The notes under the pieces are model-generated. The model ran no database searches, was not told the origin of the DNA, and was given only the letters and a program-made list of their open reading frames with translations. This document shows positions 41,123 through 49,713 of a DNA stretch of 64,000 nucleotides, one piece after another. Source of the stretch: JAUJNH01 sp038253125. GTDB lineage: Bacteria; Actinomycetota; Acidimicrobiia; Acidimicrobiales; JAUJNH01. The stretch spans positions 1-64,000 of the forward strand of contig JBBSHM010000002.1 of NCBI GenBank assembly GCA_038253125.1, written 5' to 3'. The position numbers were made by a program, and so were the translations under genes. Position 1 is the first letter of the stretch, and each line of letters begins with the position of its first letter.

Positions 41123-41723
41123 GCACCAGGACGGTCGCTTCGCCGATCTGGCCGGGGCCGAGAACAGCTGCGGGCGACGAACGGCCGATGCGTTCGTCGA
41201 GATGGCCAACAGGGCGGTCGGCGCCGGCCCCGGTCAGCCAGCCGTGCACCCTGATGTTGTCGTCGTCGTGCCTCAAGAGGCTCTGAGCAGAGCCGAGCCC
41301 GACCCGTTCGACCCGCCCAGCATCATCGGCGGCGGCCCGGTCACCCTGGCCGAGGTCTTCCGGCTGGCCCTGCTTGGCACCGTTTCGACCCTGACTGTCG
41401 ACGACTGCGGTCGGCCGCTCAACCTGGGCCGCAAGCATCGACTGGCCAACAGCGACCAGTGGATCGCCGCGTCGGTGCGCGACCGTGGGTGCGTCGCGCC
41501 GGGCTGTGATCGCCCGGCTGCGTGGTGTCAGCTCCACCACCTCCGATGGTGGTCCCATGGCGGTTCCACCGACCTGTCGAACCTGGCCTGCGCCTGTTCG
41601 TTCCACCACCACCTGATCCACGACCAGGGTTGGAACCTCGAAGCGCTGAGCGATGGCACGTGGAGGCTGCTCCGCCCTGACGGCACGACCGTCGAACCAC
41701 CGCGCTACGCCGCTCAGCGCTGA
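41123..41723 (+). pseudogene. C-terminal half of a DUF222/HNH (13E12-type) protein
   Basis: From ~41123 the frame gives the end of DUF222 (CGRRTADAFVEMANRAVGAG) followed by an HNH nuclease domain: GCVAPGCDRPAAWCQLHHLR, WWSHGGSTDLSNLACACSFH and HHLIHDQGW. The N-terminal ~200 residues of the usual ~400-500-residue protein are missing. 13E12-type genes are multicopy in actinobacteria and behave like mobile or homing sequences. The break coincides with the truncated 5' end of the OLD-like gene on the opposite strand. A frame upstream of 41123 is open but shows no DUF222 character. Confidence 0.7.
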
Positions 41724-41843
41724 CGCGGCCTACCCAAGCTCGACGCCTGCGGCGCACCTGGCGAGCCGTTCTTGGGATCCGTCTGCCCTCGATGCTGTAG
41801 AGATAGATGCGGACCCGGCGAACCCGAGGATCGTGGGTTTGGG

Positions 41844-42233
41844 TCAGGCCGGCGCGATCTGGATGGGGGTGTGGCGGGCCAGGGCGTCGAAGTCGGCGTC
41901 GGCGTGCAACAGGGTGGCGCCGGCGCGGATGGCCTGGGCGGCGATGAGGCAGTGGATCAGCTTGCGGATGGTCTCGCCTCGGCGGCGGCACATGCGGAAG
42001 AGCGCGGCCGCCTCGTCGAAGTCCGTTGCCTGGACGGGGATGATCGAAGCGCGGGCCAGGAGGCGTCTGAGCTCGCCCAAATGGGTCTCGTGGCGGGCGC
42101 CGGCGAGGACCTCCATCCAGACGGGGTGGCAGGTGGCGATGTCAGCTCCGAGAAGCTGGTCGACCCGCTCGCAGGTCGGGCTCCCGGTGCCGCGCAGGAA
42201 CTCGACCCACGCCGAGGTGTCGACCAGGATCAC
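41844..42233 (-). CDS. vapC: VapC toxin (PIN domain) with altered active site
   Basis: 129 residues from GTG 42233, overlapping the antitoxin stop as GTGA. PIN fold: VDTSAWVEFLRG (Asp5), WMEVLAGAR, then IRKLIHCLIAAQAI and LLHADADFDAL. The third catalytic acid, expected in I-D-C-L-I-A, is His94 here (CAC instead of GAC, a one-base change). VapC toxins are Mg-dependent RNases that cut tRNA or rRNA; this substitution should weaken or abolish metal binding. The rest of the protein appears intact. Confidence 0.85.
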   Translation of the reverse strand: MILVDTSAWVEFLRGTGSPTCERVDQLLGADIATCHPVWMEVLAGARHETHLGELRRLLARASIIPVQATDFDEAAALFRMCRRRGETIRKLIHCLIAAQAIRAGATLLHADADFDALARHTPIQIAPA

Positions 42234-42433
42234 CCGGGACCGCTGGAGCGCATCTGGTCCAGATCACCCTCCCAGCCGGAACCGCGCAGGCGGCGTGCCT
42301 CATCTAGTCCCAGTGGCTCGGCGGCGACGGACCGAAGGGCGAAGTTGACGGCGTCCCGCTTGGTCGACAGCTGATAGCGGTCCATGACCGTCCGGCAGGC
42401 GCTGTCGTCCAGGTCAATGTTGGTGCGTGACAT
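42230..42433 (-). CDS. vapB: VapB antitoxin (ribbon-helix-helix)
   Basis: 67 residues from ATG 42433. N-terminal RHH motif RTNIDLDDSACRTVMDRYQL with STKRDAVNFALR, then the toxin-wrapping tail GLDEARRLRGSGWEGDLDQM. It binds its own promoter and neutralises VapC. A direct repeat suited to operator function overlaps its start codon region. Confidence 0.88.
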   Translation of the reverse strand: MSRTNIDLDDSACRTVMDRYQLSTKRDAVNFALRSVAAEPLGLDEARRLRGSGWEGDLDQMRSSGPG

Positions 42434-42449
42434 ACACCTACGATACACC
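42431..42449. promoter_or_regulatory. Candidate VapB operator
   Basis: ATACACC occurs at 42432-42438 and 42443-42449, one helical turn (11 bp) apart, directly at and upstream of the vapB start. RHH antitoxins typically bind such repeated half-sites. Confidence 0.5.
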
Positions 42450-42615
42450 ACCAGGCCTGAGGGACCAGCATCAGAAGCCTGCTCGGGTCAGCTGCGGCAG
42501 GTGTAGCACGCTCTTGGTCAGGCAGACCGCCCGTGACCGGGAACCCGCCGGCCCGGCGTTCGATGGAATCGTGGCCGGGCAGGGTTGATCTCGGATGAGC
42601 CTGGACATCCGGCCT

Positions 42616-43380
42616 TTAGACCAACGGCCAAGGGTAGGGGCGGCGGTCGGGGCCCGGGTTGGGCAGCTCGCCCCTTTCGGCCAGGATGCTGGCTCGGCGC
42701 TTGACCACCTCCACCTCCCGCCGGTGGAGCAGGCGGTGGAGCGGCTCGGGGGGGTCGGCGGCCAGCCGGCGCAGGTCGTCGCGCCAGGCGTCTTCCAGGC
42801 GGTCGCCGGCGAACTCCCAGATCACGGTGCGCAGCTTCGGCTCGACGTGGAAGCACAGTCCGTTGTCAATGGCCCACACCAGCCCGTCGTCACCGAGGAG
42901 GCAGTGGCCGCCCTTGCGGTCGGTGTTGTTGACCACGATGTCGAACACCGCCAGCTGGCGGAGGCGGTCGTGGTGGGCCGGGTCCTCGATGAGGGTGAAG
43001 TAGTGCTGCTCCTCGTCTCCCCACACGAAGCGCTGGAGCGAGCCGGGGCCGAGCGGGGCGTCTGGGCGCACCAGCGTCTCGGGGACCAGGTGCCAGCCGA
43101 GAGCCTCGGACACCACCCAGGCGGCGGCCTCACGCTTGTAAAGGCCGTCGGGGAAGTCCCACAGCGGCCGCTCACCCCGGTGCGGCTTGTAGATGGCGTG
43201 GCAGCCGTCACCGGCCAGGCGCAACGCCACCAGGAAGGTGGCGTTGGATGACCACTGCATCCGACCGACCAGCTCGACGTCGCCACAAGCCAGCACCTCG
43301 ACGTAGCGACCGGAGTCGAGGTCGGGGAACCGCTCGATGGCTACAGCGTCGGAGGCCGGTGACCGTTCGTCTTCGGGCAC
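42616..43380 (-). CDS. SCO1664 family protein (TIGR03843, PI3/PI4-kinase-like)
   Basis: 254 residues from GTG 43380, overlapping the DUF3090 gene by 40 bp. Motifs: NATFLVALRLAGDG, AIYKPHRGERPLWDFP, FDIVVNNTDRKGGHCLLGDDG (kinase-like catalytic loop with N-x3-R and a DNG-like segment VWAIDNGLCFH). The family is described as PI3/PI4-kinase-like and always travels with DUF3090 and an MSMEG_4193-type phosphomutase in actinobacteria. Biochemical role is not established. Confidence 0.85.
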   Translation of the reverse strand: MPEDERSPASDAVAIERFPDLDSGRYVEVLACGDVELVGRMQWSSNATFLVALRLAGDGCHAIYKPHRGERPLWDFPDGLYKREAAAWVVSEALGWHLVPETLVRPDAPLGPGSLQRFVWGDEEQHYFTLIEDPAHHDRLRQLAVFDIVVNNTDRKGGHCLLGDDGLVWAIDNGLCFHVEPKLRTVIWEFAGDRLEDAWRDDLRRLAADPPEPLHRLLHRREVEVVKRRASILAERGELPNPGPDRRPYPWPLV

Positions 43381-43889
43381 ACGTGGCCCCGGGGGTCGAG
43401 GGGATAGCCGCAGAGCGGGCAGGCGGCTCGGCCGGTGGCCACCAGCGTGGCGCCCCGCATGGCCAGGGCGGCGGCCTGGCCCCGGGTGCAGCCGAAGCGG
43501 GCGACGGCGCCGTGGGCCTGGTCCTCGTCGTCCTCATCGTCGCCCATGTCGTCCTCGTCGGCCTCCGCCAGGACGGCCTCCTCGCACACGAGGACGACCC
43601 GGTCCTCGTCGCTGCTGAACGACAGCCCGAGCGAGCCGACGACGAACTCGGCCAGCGTCGGCTCCTCGAGGTCGAGCTCGGCGATCTCGGGGATACGCGA
43701 GCTGGCCGGGTTCTCGTGCAGCAGCTCGCCCAGACGCTCGGCCAGGGCGGCCACCTGGCCCTTCTCGACCTTGAGGCTCACGAGCAGCGAGTCCTCCCGG
43801 GCCTGCAGGAAGAAGCTGCGGCGGCCCGGCTCGCCGACGGCACCGACGGTGATCCGGTCAACTGTCGCCAGGTCGAAGCTGCTGCTCAC
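43341..43889 (-). CDS. DUF3090 protein (TIGR03847)
   Basis: 182 residues from GTG 43889, overlapping the phosphomutase stop by 4 bp. N-terminal DRITVGAVGEPGRRSFFLQA is the family signature; residues ~120-140 are an acidic stretch (DEDDMGDDEDDEDQ); the C-terminus has a zinc-ribbon-like CPLCGYPLDPRGHVC. Function unknown. Middle gene of the conserved three-gene actinobacterial module. Confidence 0.87.
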   Translation of the reverse strand: MSSSFDLATVDRITVGAVGEPGRRSFFLQAREDSLLVSLKVEKGQVAALAERLGELLHENPASSRIPEIAELDLEEPTLAEFVVGSLGLSFSSDEDRVVLVCEEAVLAEADEDDMGDDEDDEDQAHGAVARFGCTRGQAAALAMRGATLVATGRAACPLCGYPLDPRGHVCPKTNGHRPPTL

Positions 43890-44524
43890 GCCGCGCCTGG
43901 CAGCTTGGCGGTCGAGTTGACGCACTGCACGCTGGGCCCGGCCACTGAGTAGGCGATGACGGTGATCGAGCACGGACTCACACCGAAGCGCTGGAAGTGG
44001 TCGAGGTGGCTGCCCATGGCGTCGGCCACCATGACCTTGATCGGATCGGCGTGGCTGACGCACACCACGACCTCGCCGGGGTGGGCGGCCACGATGCGGC
44101 GGACGGCGTCGGAGGTGCGGGCCTGCATCTCGAGGAACGACTCGCCCTCGGGGAAGCGGAACTGTGACGGGTTGCGCTGCACCTGCTGCCACTCAGGGAG
44201 CTTGTACAGCTCCTTCAGCTCGCGACCCGTCCAGGCGCCGAAGTCGCACTCGAGCAGGCCCCGGTCGACGACAACGCGCAGACCGAGCGCCTTACCGATG
44301 GGCGCCGCCGTCTCCCTGGTGCGCTCAAGCGGCGAGGCGTAGATCGCGGCAACCTTGGCGTAGGCGGCCAGCCGGTCGGCGGCCGCCTGGGCCTGGGCCT
44401 GACCCTGGTCGGCCAAGTGGAGGCCCTTGGCCCGGCCGGGCAGCACCTTGCCAGTGGTGGGGGTCTGGCCGTGGCGGACAAAGGCGATCGTCGTCGGCTT
44501 GGGAGGCTTGGGGCGGGCCGGCAT
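43886..44524 (-). CDS. MSMEG_4193-type histidine phosphatase (TIGR03848)
   Basis: 212 residues from ATG 44524. Histidine phosphatase motifs: FVRHGQTPTTGKVLPGRAKG (RHG), ASPLERTRETAAPI, LLECDFGAWTG, and VVCVSHADPIKVMVADAMG. The family is annotated as putative phosphomutase; likely a phosphatase on a small molecule. First gene of the operon with DUF3090 and the TIGR03843 protein. Divergent from the UDG gene (27 bp between starts). Confidence 0.88.
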   Translation of the reverse strand: MPARPKPPKPTTIAFVRHGQTPTTGKVLPGRAKGLHLADQGQAQAQAAADRLAAYAKVAAIYASPLERTRETAAPIGKALGLRVVVDRGLLECDFGAWTGRELKELYKLPEWQQVQRNPSQFRFPEGESFLEMQARTSDAVRRIVAAHPGEVVVCVSHADPIKVMVADAMGSHLDHFQRFGVSPCSITVIAYSVAGPSVQCVNSTAKLPGAA

Positions 44525-44551
44525 GTCGAGCCAGCACCGTAGTTTGGCCTG

Positions 44552-45274
44552 ATGCCTAGGCCAGATCCCGGAGCGGCGCCGGGCCACGCTGGGTCGTCGC
44601 TGGCGGCCCTGGAGGCCGAGATCACCGAATGCCGCCGCTGCCCCCGGCTGGTGGCGTGGCGGGAGCAGGTGGCCGAGGAGCGGCGGGCCGCGTTCCGTGA
44701 CGAGGAGTACTGGGGTCGACCGGTGCCCGGCTTGGGCGATCCCGCCGCCCGCCTGCTGATCGTCGGGCTCGCCCCGGCGGCCCACGGGGGCAACCGCACC
44801 GGCCGGGTCTTCACCGGTGACCGGAGCGGCGACTGGCTGTTCGCCGCCCTGTGGCGGGCCGGCTATGCCAACCAGCCGACCTCACGCCACCGCGACGACG
44901 GCCTCAGGCTGGCCGGGTGCTGGGTCAGCGCCGCCGTCCGCTGCGCCCCGCCGGCCAACAAGCCGTCGCCCCAGGAGCGCGACGCCTGCGCCCCCTACCT
45001 GGCCCGGGAGCTGGCCCTGCTGAGCGATGTCGCCGTGGTCGTGGCCCTGGGCCGCTTCGCCTGGGACGTGGCGTGGCCGATGCTCGCTCCGGGCGTGCGC
45101 CCTCGGCCGCCGTTCGCCCACCTGGCCGAGGCGGCGCTGCCGCCTGATGTGGCCGGCCGTCCCCGGACGCTGCTCGGCTCGTTCCACCCCAGCCAGCAGA
45201 ACACCTTCACCGGGCGCCTCACCGAGCCCATGTTCGACGCCGTCTTCGCCCGGGCCCGCTCGCTCGGGGCCTGA
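44552..45274 (+). CDS. Type 5 uracil-DNA glycosylase (UdgB-like, Fe-S)
   Basis: 240 residues from ATG 44552. Fe-S cysteines Cys27 and Cys30 (CRRCPRL) plus later RCAPPANKPSPQERDAC. Active-site motif GLAPAAHGGNRTGRVFTGD and C-terminal GSFHPSQQNTFTGRLT identify family 5, which removes uracil, hydroxymethyluracil and hypoxanthine from DNA and lacks the usual Asp/Asn catalyst. Relevant for a GC-rich genome with cytosine deamination. Confidence 0.92.
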   Translation: MPRPDPGAAPGHAGSSLAALEAEITECRRCPRLVAWREQVAEERRAAFRDEEYWGRPVPGLGDPAARLLIVGLAPAAHGGNRTGRVFTGDRSGDWLFAALWRAGYANQPTSRHRDDGLRLAGCWVSAAVRCAPPANKPSPQERDACAPYLARELALLSDVAVVVALGRFAWDVAWPMLAPGVRPRPPFAHLAEAALPPDVAGRPRTLLGSFHPSQQNTFTGRLTEPMFDAVFARARSLGA

Positions 45275-45286
45275 GCGCACAGGTGC

Positions 45287-46441
45287 TCAGGCCGGGGCGG
45301 GCTGCTTAGGGGGCAGCGGCGGCATGCGCCTCGGGGCATCGACCGCCACCTCGGGCCACCGCCGGCGGCTGACCCGGGACAGCTTGCGCATCAGCGCGAT
45401 CGCCCCCGGGTCGTCGTCGCCCGGCCGGGTCTCGATCACCCCGTCGGCCACCAGCCGGCTCATGATCTCGCGGCCCCGGTCGGTGCGGACCACCGTCAGG
45501 GTCCAGTCATTGAAAGCGCCGATCCCGCCGGTCGAGATGTCGGCGTGCTCGGCGGCGAAGTCCGGGCAGGTCTTGCAGCCCTCGCGTGTCCAGGCGTGGC
45601 ACTCCTTCAGCGGTACCTCGTGGTAGCTGCCGTCGCGCATCCAGATCTGGAAGACGCCCTTGATGTTCATCTTCACCATGTCCTGCTTGCGCAGGCCGTA
45701 CTTCGCCTCGAAGAGCTCTTCGAAGATGGCGTCGTCGAAGGTCTTCGAGCACAGCAGGCCGATGTTCAGCGAGAGGCGGCGGGCCACCTTCCCGGCCTTG
45801 CGGGCCGCCATGATCGGCGGCACCGACGACTGGCACGACATGCCGACCAGGGCGATCTTCTCGGCGCCGCCGGCCACCGCCTCGCCGTAGGCCATGGTGT
45901 TGGCCGAGTAGGTGTAGCGGCTGCCGGCGCCGGCCAGCACCTCGCCTCTCGTGCGGGCCACACCGGGCACCGCCTTCCAGGATGTGCCGTCGCCCTCGAG
46001 GTAGGACACCAGGGCGGCGTCGATCTCGCCCTTCTCCAAGGCCCAGATGAGGATGGCCGAGACGAGCCCGCCGTCCTGGCCCCGCTCGTGGACCTGGGGG
46101 TCCGTCGCCCGGGCGAGCAGCACGTCCTTGGATATGCCGGACACCTCAACCTCCTCCCGGACCCGGCCGAAGAGGTGGGCGTCAGCCTCGGGCTCCCAGT
46201 CGCGGAAGCGGGGACAGGCCCGGGTGCAGGACGTGCAGCCCTTCTGGCCGTGGGTGCAGTCGGACGGGCCGAGCTCCTCCTCGATGTTCAGCGGCTTGTA
46301 CACCCCGTTGGTGTCGTCGTAGCCGAGCACGTCGTGGGGGCAGGCGATGACACATCCGGCGCACCCGGTGCACAGCCCGGAGGTGACCACCTCGTCGAAC
46401 AGCTCTTTCCACTGGAACTTCTGGCGAACGGCCGGCGGCAC
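45287..46441 (-). CDS. FrhB-family Fe-S oxidoreductase (F420 hydrogenase/dehydrogenase beta-like)
   Basis: 384 residues from GTG 46441. Ferredoxin-type cysteines at the N-terminus (LCTGCAGCVIACPHDVLG; later CTHGQKGCTSCTRACP), then the FrhB domains with QDGGLVSAILIWALE, GMSCQSSVPPIMAA, LNIGLLCSKTFDD and CKTCPDFAAEHADISTGGIG. FrhB-type subunits bind FAD and often exchange electrons with coenzyme F420, which is common in actinobacteria. The partner or substrate is not encoded nearby. Divergent from the Fpg-like gene. Confidence 0.85.
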   Translation of the reverse strand: MPPAVRQKFQWKELFDEVVTSGLCTGCAGCVIACPHDVLGYDDTNGVYKPLNIEEELGPSDCTHGQKGCTSCTRACPRFRDWEPEADAHLFGRVREEVEVSGISKDVLLARATDPQVHERGQDGGLVSAILIWALEKGEIDAALVSYLEGDGTSWKAVPGVARTRGEVLAGAGSRYTYSANTMAYGEAVAGGAEKIALVGMSCQSSVPPIMAARKAGKVARRLSLNIGLLCSKTFDDAIFEELFEAKYGLRKQDMVKMNIKGVFQIWMRDGSYHEVPLKECHAWTREGCKTCPDFAAEHADISTGGIGAFNDWTLTVVRTDRGREIMSRLVADGVIETRPGDDDPGAIALMRKLSRVSRRRWPEVAVDAPRRMPPLPPKQPAPA

Positions 46442-46571
46442 GCCCCTGAAACTATCGGCCCGTGGCGCGGCCGCCGGGCGCCGGCGTTCAACCGGTGATC
46501 TGCAGCGAGCCGTTGCTGGTGACCACCCACGGGGAACGGCACAGGCGAACGCGACCGTAGGGTCCAGAGCC

Positions 46572-47360
46572 GTGCCCGAGCTGGCGGAGGTCGAGGCATA
46601 CCGGCGGCTGGCCGAGCTGGACGCGCTGGGTCGTCGGATCATCGCAGTGGAGGCGCCCGACCCCTGGTTCCTGAAGGGCGGCATCGGTGCTGCGGATGTC
46701 GAGGAGGCACTTCTCGGGCGGACTCTGGTGGCGGCACGGCGCCGCGGCAAGCTGCTCCTGCTCGACACCGATGAGGGCCGCACCCTGGGACTGCGCTTCG
46801 GGATGAGCGGCCGGCTGGTCGTCGACGGCACCCCCGGCGTCGATCGGCTCCGCTACTCGAGCATCCGCGACGACCCCGTGTGGGACCGCTTCTCGCTGCA
46901 GCTTGCCTCCGGACCCGGCGCCCTGCGGGTCAACGATCCGAGGCGCCTCGGCGGCGTCACCCTCGACCCGCGGGAGGAGGCGCTCGGGCCGGACGCCCGC
47001 ACCGTCACCGGTGTCCAGCTCGCCGCTGCGCTCTGCGGATCGGGGGCGCCGCTCAAGGCCCGGCTGCTCGACCAGGCCCGGCTCGCCGGCGTCGGGAACC
47101 TCATGGCCGACGAGGTGCTGTGGCGGGCCGGCCTGTCACCGCTGCGGCCGGGGGTCTCGCTGACATTGGCCGAGGTACGGCGCCTGCACCGCAACCTGCT
47201 CCGAACCGTCGAGCTGCTCATCGATCGCGGCGGCTCTCACCTCGGCGACCTCACGCCGCACCGCGTCCCGGGCGGTCTGTGCCCCCGTGACGGCCGTCCC
47301 CTCCGCCGGGACACCGTCGGGGGCCGGACCACCTGGTGGTGCGAGGCCCATCAACGCTGA
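46572..47360 (+). CDS. Fpg/Nei-family DNA glycosylase with variant zinc finger
   Basis: 262 residues from GTG 46572. Catalytic N-terminus PELAEVE (Pro2, Glu3 after Met removal), GKLLLLDTDEGRTLGLRFGM, LDQARLAGVGNLMADEVLW (H2TH). The C-terminal zinc finger keeps spacing but two ligands are changed: Cys237-x2-Asp240 and Cys257-x2-His260 instead of four Cys. It would excise oxidised bases. C2DH ligation of zinc is chemically possible, so the enzyme may still work. In the same region as a UDG, suggesting a repair-rich stretch. Confidence 0.87.
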   Translation: MPELAEVEAYRRLAELDALGRRIIAVEAPDPWFLKGGIGAADVEEALLGRTLVAARRRGKLLLLDTDEGRTLGLRFGMSGRLVVDGTPGVDRLRYSSIRDDPVWDRFSLQLASGPGALRVNDPRRLGGVTLDPREEALGPDARTVTGVQLAAALCGSGAPLKARLLDQARLAGVGNLMADEVLWRAGLSPLRPGVSLTLAEVRRLHRNLLRTVELLIDRGGSHLGDLTPHRVPGGLCPRDGRPLRRDTVGGRTTWWCEAHQR

Positions 47361-47437
47361 GCAGGCCGGCCGGCTCGCGTCGGTGAGGTTGCCGAACGGC
47401 CACTGGGCGAACCGGAGGAGATCCCCGCATGCTGTGG

Positions 47438-47509
47438 TGCCCTCGGCAGGATTCGAACCTGCGCACACGCCTCCGGAGGGCGATGCTCTATCCCCTGAGC
47501 TACGAGGGC
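47438..47509 (-). tRNA. tRNA-Arg (CCG anticodon)
   Basis: Read on the minus strand: acceptor GCCCTCG pairs with CGAGGGC, D arm GCTC-AGGGGATA-GAGC, anticodon loop CTCCGGA (anticodon CCG, codon CGG), T arm GCAGG-TTCGAAT-CCTGC. Discriminator A at 47438 is followed by an encoded CCA (47437-47435). It lies directly beside, and divergent from, argS. Confidence 0.93.
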
Positions 47510-47570
47510 GGGACCAGGCCGGGACGATAGTGCCTGGCGCTGCGAGCCCGGGGACGGGTAACCCTGGAGG

Positions 47571-49319
47571 ATGGCCGATCCTGCCCTCGCTCTCGACGTC
47601 GCCCTGCGGCGGGCCATCGCCGCCGCGTTTCCCGAGGCCGCGGACGCCGATCCGGTCGTGCGGCCCTCGGCCGATCCCCGCTTCGGGGACTACCAGGCCA
47701 ACGGCGCCATGGCCCTGGCCAAGCGGGTGGGCCTGGCCCCCCGCGTTGTCGCCCAGGGGGTGGCCGACCTGCTTGACGCCGCCGCCGCCGGGGTGGAGCC
47801 ACCTGAGGTCGCCGGTCCGGGGTTCGTGAACCTTCGCCTCACTGCGGCGTCGCTGTCCGACCGGCTCGGCGAGCTGGTCGCCGACGCCCGCCTCGGGGTC
47901 ACCGGCGCCGAGCGGCCCGACCGGGTGGTGGTCGACTATTCCGCCCCGAACGTGGCCAAGGAGATGCACGTCGGCCACCTCCGGTCGACGATCATCGGCG
48001 ACGCCCTGGTCCGCATCCTCGCTTTCTTGGGCCACGACGTGGTGCGCCAGAACCACGTCGGCGACTGGGGCACCCCGTTCGGCATGCTGATCGAGCACCT
48101 CCTCGACCTGGGTGAGGAGGAGGCGGCCGACGAGCTGTCGGTGGGCGACCTCACCGCCTTCTACCAGGAGGCCCGGAAGAAGTTCGACGCCGACCCCGGC
48201 TTCGCCGACCGGGCCCGCCGCCGGGTGGTTCAGCTGCAGGCCGGCGACAGCGAGACCCTCCGGCTGTGGCACCTGCTGGTCGAGGAGTCGAAGCGGTACT
48301 TCAACCTGGTCTACCGCCGTCTGCGGGTGCTGCTAACCGACGAAGACCTGGCCGGCGAATCGTTCTACAACGACCTCCTGGGGCCAACCTGTGACGAGCT
48401 CCAGGAGCGGGGGATCGCCGTCGTCTCCGAAGGCGCCCTGTGCGTGTTCCCTCCCGGCTTCACCGGGCGCGACGGCGGCCCGATGCCGCTCATGGTCAAG
48501 AAGTCCGACGGCGGGTTCGGCTACGACGCCACCGACCTGGCCGCCCTGCGCTACCGGACCACCGACCTCAGGGCCACTCAGGTCATCTATGTCGTCGGCT
48601 CGCCTCAGGCTCAGCACCTGGCTCTGGCGTTCGCCGGTGCCGTGGTGGCCGGCTGGCTCGGAGGGACCACCGGTCGGCGGGCCGTACACGTCGCCTTCGG
48701 GTCGGTCCTGGGCGCGGATGGCCGGATGCTGAAGACCCGCAGTGGCGGCAGCGCCAAGCTGATCGACCTCCTGGACGAGGCGGTCGAGCGGGCGTCGGCC
48801 ATCGTGGCCGAGCGCAGCGAGCTGTCGCCGCAGGAGCAGGCCGTGGTGGCCGAGGCCGTCGGCATCGGCGGCGTGAAGTACGCCGACCTCGCCAACGACC
48901 GCACCCGCGACTACAGCTTCGACTACGACCGCATGCTGGCCACCGACGGCAACACCGGCGCCTACCTCCAGTACGCCGTGGCCCGCTGCTGTTCGATCCT
49001 GCGCCGGGGCGAGATTGAGGGCGCCTCGCCCGCTCTGCCCGTCGTGGTGGCCGAGCCGTCCGAGCGGGCACTGGCCCTGGCGCTGCTCCGGCTTGACGCC
49101 GCCGTCCAGGCTGCCGCCGCCGATCTGGCGCCCCACAAGCTGTGCGGTCACCTGTTCGACCTGGCCCAGGCCTTCACCTCGTTCTATGACGCCTGCCCGG
49201 TGCTGAAGGCCCCCGACGAAGCCAGCCGGGCCAGTCGCCTGACGCTGTGCCGGCTGACGGCCGACGCCCTCACCCTCGGACTCGGTCTTCTCGGGATACA
49301 TGCCCCCGCCCGGATGTGA
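47571..49319 (+). CDS. argS: Arginyl-tRNA synthetase
   Basis: 582 residues from ATG 47571. N-terminal Add-1 domain, then SAPNVAKEMHVGHLRSTIIG with HVGH at 133-136, FGMLIEHLLDLGEE, LYVVGSPQAQHL-like region (VIYVVGSPQAQHLAL), GRMLKTRSGG in place of KMSKS, and the C-terminal anticodon domain (DYSFDYDRMLATDGNTGAYL). It charges tRNA-Arg with arginine, including the adjacent tRNA gene product. First gene of a housekeeping block shared with mycobacteria. Confidence 0.95.
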   Translation: MADPALALDVALRRAIAAAFPEAADADPVVRPSADPRFGDYQANGAMALAKRVGLAPRVVAQGVADLLDAAAAGVEPPEVAGPGFVNLRLTAASLSDRLGELVADARLGVTGAERPDRVVVDYSAPNVAKEMHVGHLRSTIIGDALVRILAFLGHDVVRQNHVGDWGTPFGMLIEHLLDLGEEEAADELSVGDLTAFYQEARKKFDADPGFADRARRRVVQLQAGDSETLRLWHLLVEESKRYFNLVYRRLRVLLTDEDLAGESFYNDLLGPTCDELQERGIAVVSEGALCVFPPGFTGRDGGPMPLMVKKSDGGFGYDATDLAALRYRTTDLRATQVIYVVGSPQAQHLALAFAGAVVAGWLGGTTGRRAVHVAFGSVLGADGRMLKTRSGGSAKLIDLLDEAVERASAIVAERSELSPQEQAVVAEAVGIGGVKYADLANDRTRDYSFDYDRMLATDGNTGAYLQYAVARCCSILRRGEIEGASPALPVVVAEPSERALALALLRLDAAVQAAAADLAPHKLCGHLFDLAQAFTSFYDACPVLKAPDEASRASRLTLCRLTADALTLGLGLLGIHAPARM

Positions 49320-49356
49320 GCTTCGCTGTGTGGGCTCCGCATGTGAACATGGAGCG

Positions 49357-49713
49357 GTGACAAAGGTGCTGGTCGTCGATGACGACCCGGTGATCGTGCG
49401 GCTCCTGCGGGTCAACTTCGAGATGGAGGGCTACGAGGTGGCGACCGCCGCTGACGGTGAGGAGGCGCTGGCCGCCGTCCGCTCCAGCCGCCCTGACATC
49501 GTGGTCTCCGACGTGATGATGCCGAGGCTCGACGGGCTGGCACTGGCCTCCGCGCTCAAGGCCGATCCGGCCCTGGCCGCGATACCCGTGATCCTGCTCT
49601 CGGCCAAGGCGCAGAGCGCCGACGTTGACGCGGGCCTGGAAGTGGCGGACGCCTACATGACCAAGCCCTTCGACCCGCTCGAGCTGCTCGAACGTGTCGC
49701 GGCCCTGATCTGA
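49357..49713 (+). CDS. Stand-alone response regulator receiver
   Basis: 118 residues from GTG 49357 (GGAG upstream). CheY-like: KVLVVDDDPVIVRLLRVNFE, phospho-acceptor Asp in VVSDVMMPRLDG, and the Lys switch YMTKPFDPLEL. No output domain, so it acts through partners. It is inserted between argS and lysA and overlaps lysA by one base; no kinase is adjacent. Confidence 0.92.
   Translation: MTKVLVVDDDPVIVRLLRVNFEMEGYEVATAADGEEALAAVRSSRPDIVVSDVMMPRLDGLALASALKADPALAAIPVILLSAKAQSADVDAGLEVADAYMTKPFDPLELLERVAALI

Noticed and set aside
45287..46831. 514-residue version of the FrhB-like protein
   Set aside because: The extra N-terminus runs through the Fpg-like gene start; ferredoxin motifs begin just after GTG 46441.
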